64,000 nt of DNA, taken from Basidiobolus meristosporus CBS 931.73. Taxonomy: Eukaryota > Basidiobolomycota > Basidiobolomycetes > Basidiobolales > Basidiobolaceae. The stretch lies in contig MCFE01000118.1 of NCBI GenBank assembly GCA_002104905.1, positions 1-64,000 of the forward strand, written 5' to 3'. Position numbers and translations under genes: made by a program. Of this stretch, positions 1-9,905 are shown piece after piece (within the stretch, counting starts at the first letter, position 1; every line of letters starts with the position of its first letter). The notes below the pieces were generated by a model. The model was not told the DNA's origin and ran no database searches. It saw only the letters and a list, made by a program, of their open reading frames with translations.

Positions 1-1633
1 TAGGACATCACGAGCATACAAGCCTGGCGTTCTTGTGTCTATAATAAACCAGGGGCCAGCCAAATGGCCACGATGCATGATGTACTTTCCCCCACACTAA
101 CGGCCAGTTATTATCGGGGCCAACGCCACAAAATGATATCGCACATATCCGCGCATACTGAAATCCATCAATAATCAGCAAAGACCAAGGACGCAGGAGA
201 CAATTATTGAGGCTGCTTTGCAATCTGCTAGATCCACCACCACTACTCCCGCTACAGTAAATGTCGTGACCAGAAACTCAAATGGAATATTCCAGACACA
301 GTAGTGAATTTCGGTAGTAATGTAGAAAGGAATATAAGAAATTCAAGGTAGAGTGTAGCATTAGGGTGGTTTCCGAAGGGGAGTGATGTATGTGGAAACA
401 CGTAGAAGCATAATCAGAAACATCAAAATTCCATTGCTCTGACCATACGCAAAGAGTACGGAATGATTGTCTGGGCTCTAGAAGTCGAACGGGGTCCACT
501 ATCCCTCACTAACCCTCATGCTTACAATGCTCACCTCTCTTATGCAATGGCAATGTGGTGAGATCATGGAAATCCTCAGGTCGGCCTTTGAGACGCCGGC
601 TAGACGTTTTTAATTTAGTCCAAGCATCATTGTATAATCATGATATTCATACTATGCGACCCACAGCTGCACATAATGCAATTTGGTGCAATGGTCACCT
701 TGTTAGCTATGGTATCAATATCCTCGACTCGATCCACCAGCGCATTATGAAGTTGCGGTCAGCGTATCGCCTCGCCTGAGCTATACCGATGTCGAATGAA
801 GTAGCTTGCTACGGTTTATGAAATATTCGAAAGACAAACTTTCCTGAGACGCTCCCCTTGAACGACTGGTGGGAGCCTCACTGGTTGCTACTGGACGCTA
901 CTTCCGCTTGTAGGATAGTTGTGCGTGGTTGCGTGTCTGCAGAACTGTGATCGTATCGATTATATACATTAAAGGGGCTCTGCTGGTCACCCTTCTCGCC
1001 TAATTTCATGGATTATCCTTCTAATGCAATTATTTCATTTTATGGAAGATATCATTCATGTTGATCGAGTTTGCTCAAGATACGGATCGAACAAGCTTGC
1101 CAAGCTCACTCCGATCGCTTCTCCCAGCTTCCTGGCAATGCAACACTCTTCTATTCCCGAAATCTAGCTCGAAACTTGCTACTTGGGGCATTCCAATCAG
1201 CCAATGATACAGATGAATTGTGGGTGATTGTCTTAGGCTACTTCGGTTGCTTGCATTCCATCCCAGCGTCATCAATGATGGCATATAGAGAAGCAACAAT
1301 CCTCCTTAGGGTTAGTATGTGGTACTCATTTTCCCTATGGTTGAAGAAGTATTGGAGAAATGATCAGCATACTCGTGATGGTGGTCTCCTCTCCCCTCCG
1401 CCAGTATACACATCTTTCCCGGGTTCTATAAGTCTGGCTTGATAGTCTACTCTTTCACTTAGTCTCAAGATCATCCTCTATTCTTGGTTGGCTTCTCGGC
1501 AGGATGATCGGCCGCTTCTCTAACCTGACTGATTCTGACGGTTGGTTGTGATTACCATTCGAGCGGGTTCCCACGCGATGTCATAAACCTCTCAGAAGGA
1601 TTACATCTAAGAATGGTACCACATCAGTCCAAG
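1..1633. other. Intergenic, no gene recognised
   Basis: Only short overlapping open frames on both strands are present, none beginning with a convincing ATG plus a recognisable domain. No tRNA-like A/B box pair or repeat was seen. Confidence 0.5.
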
Positions 1634-1640
1634 TATTTAA
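1634..1640 (+). promoter_or_regulatory. TATA-like box of the CBM14 gene
   Basis: TATTTAA lies 57 bp upstream of the ATG at 1697. The GH47 gene downstream has the same heptamer at nearly the same distance (58 bp) from its ATG, which supports a core-promoter role. Confidence 0.4.
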
Positions 1641-1696
1641 GGATACTGGATGGTTGATCTGATGCCACCTTTTCCGAGTTGTCCACCACATTCAAG

Positions 1697-1978
1697 ATGT
1701 TGAAATTCCTTCTAGTTACTCTCCTGGCTGCTGTTTCGGACCTCACCTTTGCTGAACATGAAGGAGGAATTCCTTATCCCTGTCCTGATAGCTTCCGTTT
1801 ACCAGGAGTCATTTACCACTATCCAGTCCCTGGAAACTGCACGAGATTCATCAAATGTAAGGATAATTTGGGCATCTCTTATTCTTGCGATCCTTCTCTC
1901 GTGTATGATGAAGTGGTCCATATTTGCAATTGGCCCGAATTTGTCCCCATGCCCTGCGGTAATATTCCTCTTGATTAA
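1697..1978 (+). CDS. Secreted CBM14 / peritrophin-A-like chitin-binding protein
   Basis: Predicted 93-residue secreted protein. The open frame extends upstream only to a TTG, so the first ATG (1697) is taken as the start. Residues 1-19 form a hydrophobic signal peptide ending LTFA. The rest is a single six-cysteine module with Cys at about 29, 48, 54, 64, 77 and 87. The spacing (18, 5, 9, 12 and 9 residues between successive Cys) fits the peritrophin-A/CBM14 pattern, with aromatic residues between the first two Cys and after the fifth. CBM14 modules bind chitin and are best known from arthropod peritrophic matrix and cuticle proteins, and from small fungal effectors of the Avr4 type. A role in wall chitin shielding or in contact with a chitinous host or partner is inference. 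No introns are needed. Confidence 0.8.
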   Translation: MLKFLLVTLLAAVSDLTFAEHEGGIPYPCPDSFRLPGVIYHYPVPGNCTRFIKCKDNLGISYSCDPSLVYDEVVHICNWPEFVPMPCGNIPLD

Positions 1979-2096
1979 ATAAGAGCGGTTTGTTTTGAAC
2001 ATACATACCAAGTATTTAATGAAGTAGTAAACTATCATTTCTATACTCAACTGAACACAAACATGGCTTGGGCGGCTCTGTATTTCTATACCTTCT

Positions 2097-2607
2097 CTAA
2101 AGCACTGTATTTGTTATGCTGACCCCTGAGAAATGGAATTGGCCAAACTTGATCAGCAGAAAACGCCTTATGTTGATTGTCCAACAGAGAGGCCCACTTT
2201 TCTCTTCCAATGGTGCGCAACTGGTATTCATTTGAAACTGTAGTGGGTAGGCCCTGCTTGCCGGTGTTCCCAGGAGCATTTCCGACATATCTTTAATAAC
2301 CTCTATGCCTTTAAGATACTCAACGATTTCCACGCTCGCTCTCTGCTCTGGCTCACGAAATGCGCCACTGCTGGTTACAAAAAAACACCTGGCGTTGCTC
2401 AATGATGTACAAGGAATAGGTATCTGGTTATGGTATTTCTGTTGGGGTTGTATCTTGCATAGGCGCCACCATTGCATACATCGGATTACCAGACCATGCA
2501 CTGAGAGGGGAAATTCCGAAAATTTCGATCTTTTCAATGTGCAAATCAGAAGGATTGGCAAAAATTCCTCCAATTCTGAACAAACCAAGTGTATCATCAT
2601 CGTACAT
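2097..2607 (-). CDS. Hypothetical two-exon gene (weak)
   Basis: Not recognised. Starting at the ATG at 2607, a frame runs to a possible donor (GTATGC, intron 2389-2479, 91 bp, ending CGCCAG). It rejoins a second open frame in phase across a split Met codon and ends at 2097. The combined product would be about 138 residues, with no signal peptide, membrane segment or known motif. Support is only the in-phase intron and fairly protein-like composition; the intron is longer than the others in this window. It could equally be a decayed gene or chance. Confidence 0.25.
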
Positions 2608-2970
2608 AAACAATTAGGTACAATACTAACTATTAGCAACTGAAGCATCGTCACAACGCAATCCCATCCGCATATAGTAGCGTCTTGATTTTGGCAATTG
2701 GCGGCAAAGTATCTGATCTGTAATTGAGCTCAATCTCGTTTAGGGCGCATAGCCAACTATCAAAAGTAGCATATCTACAACCCAGATTTACATAAACTCG
2801 TGTGATTAAGATCAGCAGTAAACCAGACCTTTGTTACCTTGTGTTTACTCTGACTACCCTGTTATTTGAGGTATTATCATCAGCCACCTTGAGTGGACCA
2901 TATTACTCACTGGCGACTTAAACCATTCCAACCCAAGATATGTACAACTCAAAGGTTGGCTGATTGAAAG

Positions 2971-3187
2971 GTGGCAATCCTGTTGTATGATGAACAATAT
3001 TCTGAAATAGCAGGAGCGATACCCGATGCACTACTTCAGGATCTTGAAATTGATCCTAGACTCTTGCTTAGCAACCCGCTTATGGACAAATATACTCTTC
3101 GCCTGCTCTACTCAGTATTACGTTTGCTTCGAGCTCAATGTATTGCTACCAACCCCGCTGAGAATTTGGAATTTCATGTAAGGCTTG
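2971..3187 (+). CDS. Possible isolated internal exon (weak)
   Basis: A 72-codon open stretch follows an AG at 2969-2970 and ends before a GTATGT donor at 3188. It has Leu-rich, protein-like composition with an acidic N-terminal part. No in-frame ATG or convincing partner exons were found, and no family is recognised. It is listed only because both flanks look like splice sites. Confidence 0.15.
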
Positions 3188-3195
3188 GTATGTGA

Positions 3196-4594
3196 CAGCT
3201 GTATATTCATTATCCCCCGTTAGCCGCTTCCTCCCTCAAACTTGTGCCTTATACCTCCAACAAAGCGAGGATAGCTTGCCTCGAGATATTTGAATATATA
3301 ATTCTTAGCAATATGTCACCCAATAAATACTAAAATTGGCGATCAGAGGGGGACTGCGACTCTGGTAGTGGTGAACATGGGATTTATAGTAGAATTCTGG
3401 GAAAGTAGAGGTGTAGCAGATCCTCGGGTATTGTAACATTCTGAATGTTGAAATCATAATCTAGCAGAGCGATCCATCAGTTCAGCCCAACTCGGGATAC
3501 GCAAGAATGCTGTGAAAAACGCCTTTGTCAACACCTGTCAAACCAACTCCAACAACTAGATACTAGCCTTCCTCAGCCCGGGGAGTAATAGTGGGTCAAT
3601 GTTCGATTGGGATGGAGCCTGGCTTCATTGTTTTTAAAACAACCTTCAAGGACATGTAGTACCATGTCGACAGATTTGTACTAAACCAAGTAATTTTTGC
3701 ATGCTACACCCTCCACCCTCTCCCGCGTTGATCAATCCGCAGGCTTCAAGTAACAAATGTATCGTTGAATAAATCAGCAGGACTGAATGGCAACTATTCG
3801 GATCGGGGATATGTCCTTATTACCGATAAGAGCTGGTGGCGCTGTATGGATGTACTACACCCAAAAGTAGCGAAGCATCCACCGCCAGTAGCACCAAGTG
3901 GTAATGGTGCCAATGAACACTTGAGCCGCTGAGAGCGATCGGACTTCAAGAACATGGACACTTATTAGCAAATGTTATTTATAGCACTAGAGTCTATGCG
4001 TTGAATAGAGGTCTGGTGCACCCTGCCTTCCCTTTTTAAGGTGCCATTGGTGCTGCATAGCTACCTCATTTCCGACCTGTCTATCTATCCACTTGGTAAC
4101 ACTGGCATTTCCGACGAACATGTCAGTGACGAGTCTTGCAGAACAAATTATACTTTTGCTGTCTACTTGATTTGGATCAGAGGCGACGATTCCAATGGAT
4201 CTTCCCCCGATTAGGAAAAACGTTTCTTAAAATAGGGGTATTCATTGGCGAGAAAGTCATTAATATCGCCATTTGAAAATATATTAAGTTGAAGCCCCAT
4301 ATATCATAAATATGATTTCCTCAGTAATACAATATCACGGTTCCCTATCGGTTTTCACTATGAATGATAATAACGCCAACAATGACTTCATCAGGATCAT
4401 CTTTTCATCTACGAAGGAGCCAACCATTTCATTTCCTCTCTTCCCCACACCTCGATAACTTCTCGGATTCCACCAATTTGTTGCCCAATTTTGGTTTGTT
4501 TCCTCTACGCCAAAGCACAGAAAAGCCACGAGCCCCCGCTCCATCCTGCCTTCCACTCGAATATAATCTAGCAGCCGTGGCCACACATTCGTTC
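3196..4594. other. Intergenic, no gene recognised
   Basis: There is no coding signal or RNA gene. The last 200 bases before the GH47 gene are CT-rich on the plus strand, which fits its promoter region. Confidence 0.5.
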
Positions 4595-4601
4595 TATTTA
4601 A
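4595..4601 (+). promoter_or_regulatory. TATA-like box of the GH47 gene
   Basis: TATTTAA, 58 bp upstream of the ATG at 4659. The same heptamer and spacing occur upstream of the CBM14 gene. Confidence 0.4.
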
Positions 4602-4658
4602 GCATACCACTCCTTTCCCAATAACTTTGGACTTTTCACATAAGAAAGAGGAAACAAC

Positions 4659-6625
4659 ATGCCCGACCTACCTAGCCACTCAGCCGAGACTCGGAACGGC
4701 AATGCTCGAGGAAACTCGGTTATGAGACTTTTCAACCCCAAAATATTGTTTCGTCGTCGCTTAGTGTTGTTTGTGTTCTTCTGCACTGTATGCATGTTAT
4801 TATTATACCATACGGGAGTCGTGAATCCTGACAGATTCAGCTTTCACCGTTCAGAGAACGCTTTGGTCGATCAAGACGAGACTCTTACTGGAAGTGTAAG
4901 CAACTCCTCGTTTCCCAACGAACAGTCAAAACTTGAGAACCCTGCCAACACGTACTACTTGAGTGCAGAGCACAAGAAGCTCTCGCTGGGACGACAAGCG
5001 AAGGTCAGAGCTGCTCTCTTATCTACTTGGGGTGCCTACTTCAGCAATGCGTTTGGACAGGACGAAATTGTACCTTTGACAAAGGAAGGTAAACTGAGCC
5101 ACAATGGTTGGGGAGTCACGGTAGTGGACTCCTTGGATACTTTGTTGATTCTTTCGTCGCAGTACGACTATATCCAAGGAAAGCAACATGTCAAGAATAT
5201 GACTTTTTCTCATGGTACCGTGGTTCCCTATTTTGAGACCACATCTAGATACATCGGGGGATTCCTTGGTGCCTACGAGTTAATGCAAGATGCAATCATG
5301 CTTGAAAAAGCCACCGAGCTTGGCGACTTGTTGGCTCAAGCGTTTGAATCCCCCTCAGGGATCCCATACTCCTCGTTGGATTTTATTACCGGAGAAGCAA
5401 CGACAGCTGCCCATACCGAGGGCTCCTTACTGGGCGAGATTGGCGGACTTCAGATGGAGTTTAGAAGACTGGCGCAGGTCACCGGAAAGCGACATTTTTT
5501 GGAGAAGTCCCAATATGTGATCGATTTTCTTGATCAAAGCGTCACGAAAATCCCTGGCCTTTATCCCCAAGCATTTGACCCTGACAGTGGTAAATTCAAA
5601 AGCCAAGTCGTCTCCTTGGAGAACACGGGTCATCGATTCTATGAGACGCTTCTGAAGCAATATCTTTTCTCGGTCAACACGTTAGAGCAGTACCGTGTTA
5701 TGTGTAAGTGGTTCCACTACGATGAAGATTCACAGAGATTGACTAAACTCCTCTATTAGACGAGCGAGCTGCTGATGCGATCCACAAGCATTTGATCTAC
5801 GTGGATTCAGAAAAGCGCACTTTCTTGGCAAGCTTGGATGAAGATGGCAAGATGGTCCAGTCCATGAATCACGAAGCGTGTGCTGTACCAGGGATGCTAG
5901 CACTTGGTGCGCAAGCCCTGAACCGCCCCGACGACCTTTTGCTGGCGAAGGCTCTGATTCAAACCTGTATCGGGATGGCGGAAACCACAACTACTGGTCT
6001 CCCACCTTCTAGAATAGGCTGGGCCGCGAAGGATCAATACAACGAGCTCTCATCTCAACACAAAAATGAAATCCAGAGACATGGCTTCTACACCATCGAG
6101 AAAGATTATCAACTCTGGCCTGGTAAGACCAAATCAAATGAGGCAGCAGCAATTCAGGCGGCTAACGGACATTTAACAGAAATCGTGGAGAGCTTGTTCA
6201 TGCTATACCGGGTTACCTTGGACCGTCAATACCAGGAGGCAGGCTGGAAGTTCTTTTTGGTTAGTAAAATTGTGGCTTGCCGAAAAAGCGGGATCCCTAA
6301 CACCCGGACTCTTCCATGGAAATATGTAGGCTCTGGAGAAGCATTGTAAAGTGAAATATGGCTTCAGCGGCTTGAAGGATGTTGGAAACGGTGAATCGAA
6401 AGATAACCATATGGACAGGTATTGATAAGTCAATCGAGTCCTTTGCTGTAACCCGTGATTCTAAATCTTGTATTGCCTTGTAGTCAATTCCTGGCCAAAA
6501 CCATGAAATATCTATACCTATTATTTACACCCACAGACCTCTTACCTATCGATGAATACTTGTTTACTTCGGGAGGCCATGTTATCCGTATTCCAAGGAA
6601 GTGGGAGTCTCGCATCACGGCTTAA
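4659..6625 (+). CDS. GH47 class I alpha-1,2-mannosidase homologue with altered catalytic residues
   Basis: Four exons (4659-5703, 5760-6259, 6330-6418, 6484-6625) joined by GT-AG introns of 56, 70 and 65 bp give 591 residues with phase kept throughout. It is a type II membrane protein: short basic N-terminus and a transmembrane helix at about residues 35-50, as in ER/Golgi mannosidases that trim Man9GlcNAc2. GH47 blocks are clear: W151-I164 (WGVTVVDSLDTLLI), TTSRYIGGFLGAYEL, GEIGGLQMEF with acid E260, E489/E492 in HLTEIVESLF, and KYGFSGLKDV near 524. Several active-site positions differ from the family. The D of the D-S-Y/F-Y-E motif is His325 (E329 kept). The M-E-S-F..AET block reads MDSQFLAKT (E to D and E to K). 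The Ca-binding Thr of FNTEAH is replaced in FTSGGH. No stop or frameshift is present, so it may be a pseudoenzyme or an enzyme with changed chemistry. Homology is certain; activity is doubtful. Confidence 0.88.
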
Positions 6626-7191
6626 TCGATGTCTTGCAGCGGCGTACCCGTTTGGATACGTACAAATCCAGCAACTACCATGACTTTTGACGAATATAAA
6701 CATGTGTGTACAGATCAACCTTTCTCAATACTACTTGTTACATCTATATATTTCATCCCAGTTCGTTTATATCTATCATCTGCTTTGTCAGCCTTCACAA
6801 GTCGCAACTGACAATACTCAAAATAAACAAACCCATAAATCCCAGAAAACGTGTATGCAGTGGAGCAAGTTTTCGAGGACTCGACACACCACGATGTGCA
6901 AATGAGCGAAGCAACTTGGCGCCTCTAAAAATGGATGCTGTACCTCGGCTTCACCAATGCTTTGGAAACGAATTAGACTATTCTATGAATGTAAGTCATG
7001 AACACTGCCAAAGCGATCTAGGCATGAGGTGGGGAATAAGTTTATTTACAATTTCAGCGAATGGTGAAAACTCGATTAGATCAATATATAGTCCATTAGA
7101 TTCAACATCGATGCATACATTTAATGCATATTGTCCAATGATTTGAAGAATAAAAACATGGTCACAAATGCTGTGACCGTAATGGAAGTCA
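6626..7191. other. Convergent intergenic region
   Basis: AT-rich sequence between the 3' ends of the GH47 gene (plus) and the bZIP gene (minus). It probably holds both 3' untranslated regions. Small open frames here lack coding character. Confidence 0.5.
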
Positions 7192-7878
7192 CTATTTAGC
7201 AAGTGATGAAGAGTTCTTTGACGCATCCGCGTTCTTTTCCAGTAGCAATGCCCGCAGCCACTCCACCTCTTTCTCCAAATCTTTGACGGTACTTGCCAAG
7301 GACTCTGCTTTAGCCGTCATATCTTGAACGGTCTTTTCAAGCTCCTGCTCCCGGATTTTTTTCTTGATCCTGAATCGCGCTGAGGCAGCAGTATTACGCC
7401 GACGTTTGTCCATCTCCACGTTGGTATGTTCGGAATTCCCGTCCTCATCATTGGCCTGATCTTTCACTGACTTTCTCCGTTTTCTGTTCTGCAAGAACGG
7501 GGCCTCTGAGGATTTTTTGGAAGGAGCAGACTCGACTAGAGCTGGATCGATTGTCTTCAATGGGAAAGCGGGGTGAGGCTCTATTAAGCTGGTGAGCTCT
7601 GCCGCCTCAATAGCAAAACTATTGACCGGTGATGCAGCGGACTGACTAAGAGCAGGTGTGTTTATAGGTGGGGAGCCAAAACTAAGATTAAAGGGATCGT
7701 AAGTCGGGTTCACCATAGCGCTGTGGCTTAGGTCAAATGGCATTGCTGTGTCAATAGTAAATTGGGCCGAACTCCAAAGACTCAATTCTTCTTTGACTTC
7801 CCTTCCGTCCAAGTCTGGCAACTGATAAAGACTGGAATTCACTGTAGATAGGAAGTCCGCCGAAAAAAAATTGGACAT
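7192..7878 (-). CDS. bZIP transcription factor, Cys3/MetR/Atf4-like
   Basis: Single-exon, 228-residue protein from a true ATG at 7878. The C-terminal bZIP has a basic region with the N-x7-R signature (N162 to R170, NTAASARFR) followed by a zipper with perfect heptads at L180, M187, L194, L201 and L208. The DKRRRNTAASARFRIKKK type of basic region is typical of the fungal Cys3/MetR/Zip1 group, which controls sulfur or amino-acid metabolism. Before it, residues 125-155 are Lys/Arg- and acid-rich (possible NLS). The N-terminal half is Ser/Pro/Asp-rich, like an activation domain. The neighbours give no pathway clue. Assignment to bZIP is firm; the target pathway is inference. Confidence 0.9.
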   Translation of the reverse strand: MSNFFSADFLSTVNSSLYQLPDLDGREVKEELSLWSSAQFTIDTAMPFDLSHSAMVNPTYDPFNLSFGSPPINTPALSQSAASPVNSFAIEAAELTSLIEPHPAFPLKTIDPALVESAPSKKSSEAPFLQNRKRRKSVKDQANDEDGNSEHTNVEMDKRRRNTAASARFRIKKKIREQELEKTVQDMTAKAESLASTVKDLEKEVEWLRALLLEKNADASKNSSSLAK

Positions 7879-8016
7879 CTCTAATTATGTTGACAAGAAC
7901 TAAACTTTAAGCGTAGACAATACCACCAATGTCAATATCGGGTAGCTTCATACACGTAGGTGATAGGCAAACAATAGAAGAAACAGACTCTACGAAAGCA
8001 GTCGTTGGAGGCAAGT

Positions 8017-8024
8017 CTTTTATA
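8017..8024 (-). promoter_or_regulatory. TATA box of the bZIP gene
   Basis: TATAAAAG on the minus strand, about 140 bp upstream of the ATG at 7878, would leave a 5' UTR of roughly 110 bases. Confidence 0.45.
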
Positions 8025-9352
8025 TCGGCAATGTGGAGACAATCCGCCAATCATAGCTAGGATAGGGCCAGTAAAGGCCCATTCCTAATAGATCAATGAG
8101 AAATGGCTGACCACGGTAGCAGAGGGGACGTCTCAAACGATTACTAATTGCCAGCAATGGATTTGTCATGAAATTCGATGAGAGTCTAAACCCACATTTC
8201 CAGCTCCTATGCCATGTGCCTTGATCATCAGCAAATTGATTCTCGGCTGTGGGATACGTGTAGTGCAGCGCACATGTCTTACGTCTGAAAATAAATGCTA
8301 GGCTATCTCCCAGCGATTGGCTGCTTTAATATTACACCGAGGGATCTACACAATATGAGGCAATGATAACTCACAGATATAGTATCTTCGATACTGCTCT
8401 ACCTCGGCAATTCAGAAAGCGAGGATATATAGCCCCACTGATAGGAACGATGGCTTTCTTCGCTGTAGTCAACAAATTCTGGTGGGTTGGCTATCAAGAA
8501 ACTGGGACATGGCCGATAGTCTGTAGATACGGCAGCGCTCTGGGTACATTTGATAAGTGGCGGAGTTTAAAGTTAATTGATGCCATGGCAGTACTAGAAA
8601 AGCATGGCACCGCAATCAGGCTTATCTGATTAGTAATAACCTGCCTGTGAATAGACAATATGCACCACTAATTATTTCACAGGATCCCATCATCCTGCGG
8701 ATCAACTGGTGTAAAAGAAATACTCGTCGATATGACGCTCCATCCTGCGAAGTACCCTGACCCAAGGATAAACGCCAACATTTATCACAAGCTCTTATTA
8801 AGGATACAAATCCTTTGTTCAGGCAATAGAAAAAGCAGCGATTGGTTTCTTGTTAAGCTTTCCCTTCAGATACCCCACTCTATTGAGAATAGCTTCAGAT
8901 TCTACGGGCCAATGGTCATGGCATCAGCAACTGGTTTGTTAGGCTTGCGTGCACGCATCTTGTTAACCACAACGGCCAAGATTTGACTTGGTTGGAATCC
9001 TGCTTCACTATCAGTCATAAAACGCAAGCCTTACGCCTGTGACAGCTATCTATCAGTGATCTAATCATCTAATCGCCATCGGGGATTGATTTCCCGCCAA
9101 TGCTCAAATGCATCATGAGGAGCCGCATTGCTTTAAGGCTATTAGAGTCATGAGCAGAGTATATGCCACAAAGACACGGCACTAGATAGCCAAACTCCCT
9201 GTTCGCAGAGGAGCTCTAGAGAATCCTAGTAACCGCTCCATCGCCTCAATACTTGATTTTAAAACAAACTTGTTTATTGGATTTGGAAGTCGCCAATAGA
9301 GATAGAAATAGACGTCACTTCATGAGCTTTGATACACATATACGCAATTAAA
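8025..9352. other. Intergenic, no gene recognised
   Basis: The longest frame (88 codons near 8363) has no family resemblance. Nothing else is supported. Confidence 0.45.
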
Positions 9353-9799
9353 TCATTCCTCCATCGAATCACCTGTATCAGGCCAGTCACATGCAATCCC
9401 TCCATCCTGAACAGCCTTACAAATTGTTCCATCAGAGCATGTGTTCTGTATCCATGCCCCGGTATTGCACCGCTGAAACTCCGGTGAATTCGACCCGGAG
9501 CACTGGTATTGCCCATCCTCACATTCAGATGAGCCGGAAGCTGATTTAGGATCCTCTGGGTCAGAGGTGTCGTCAGTCGGGACCTCAGTGGGAACAGGAT
9601 CATCTTGAGGGGCCTCACTGGTGGGCGATACATCGCCGCCAGTAGTGCCGAGATCACTGGAGACGGCATTGGCCGTAGGCTGGTCACCAGAGCTAACAAA
9701 ATCCGTGGCTGCGGGTGCCGATGTAATATCTTGAGCGCAGATCTGTCCTGCATAAAGGCAGACTAAGGCTAGAAGTGCTACGGAAGTCTGGAATTTCAT
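9353..9799 (-). CDS. Secreted Ser/Thr/Pro-rich protein with CBM19-like Cys module
   Basis: 148-residue secreted protein. The frame opens at a GTG two codons earlier, but the ATG at 9799 is chosen as start. A signal peptide spans residues 1-22 (ending QICA). Residues 23 to about 90 are a low-complexity Ser/Thr/Pro/Asp linker (PTEVPTDDTSDPEDP), likely O-glycosylated. The C-terminal module has six Cys in the order C-x5-C-x10-C-x8-C-x6-C-x9-C, with DGQYQC, FQRCNTGAW, DGTICK and ACDW blocks. That is the arrangement of fungal CBM19-like carbohydrate-binding domains attached to chitinases and wall proteins. No catalytic domain is present. It is likely a cell-wall or extracellular chitin/glucan-binding protein, the second such gene here after the CBM14 gene. 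Confidence 0.75.
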   Translation of the reverse strand: MKFQTSVALLALVCLYAGQICAQDITSAPAATDFVSSGDQPTANAVSSDLGTTGGDVSPTSEAPQDDPVPTEVPTDDTSDPEDPKSASGSSECEDGQYQCSGSNSPEFQRCNTGAWIQNTCSDGTICKAVQDGGIACDWPDTGDSMEE

Positions 9800-9895
9800 G
9801 TTCACTATAGGGCTGTGGAATTCGGAATCAGTGGAAGTATCGTTTCGTGAAGTACAAACTGTGAGGCTATTGTCAAATGGAAGAGCATTGCCAGG

Positions 9896-9905
9896 TTTTA
9901 TATTC
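9896..9905 (-). promoter_or_regulatory. TATA box of the CBM19-like gene
   Basis: GAATATAAAA on the minus strand, about 97 bp upstream of the ATG. Confidence 0.5.
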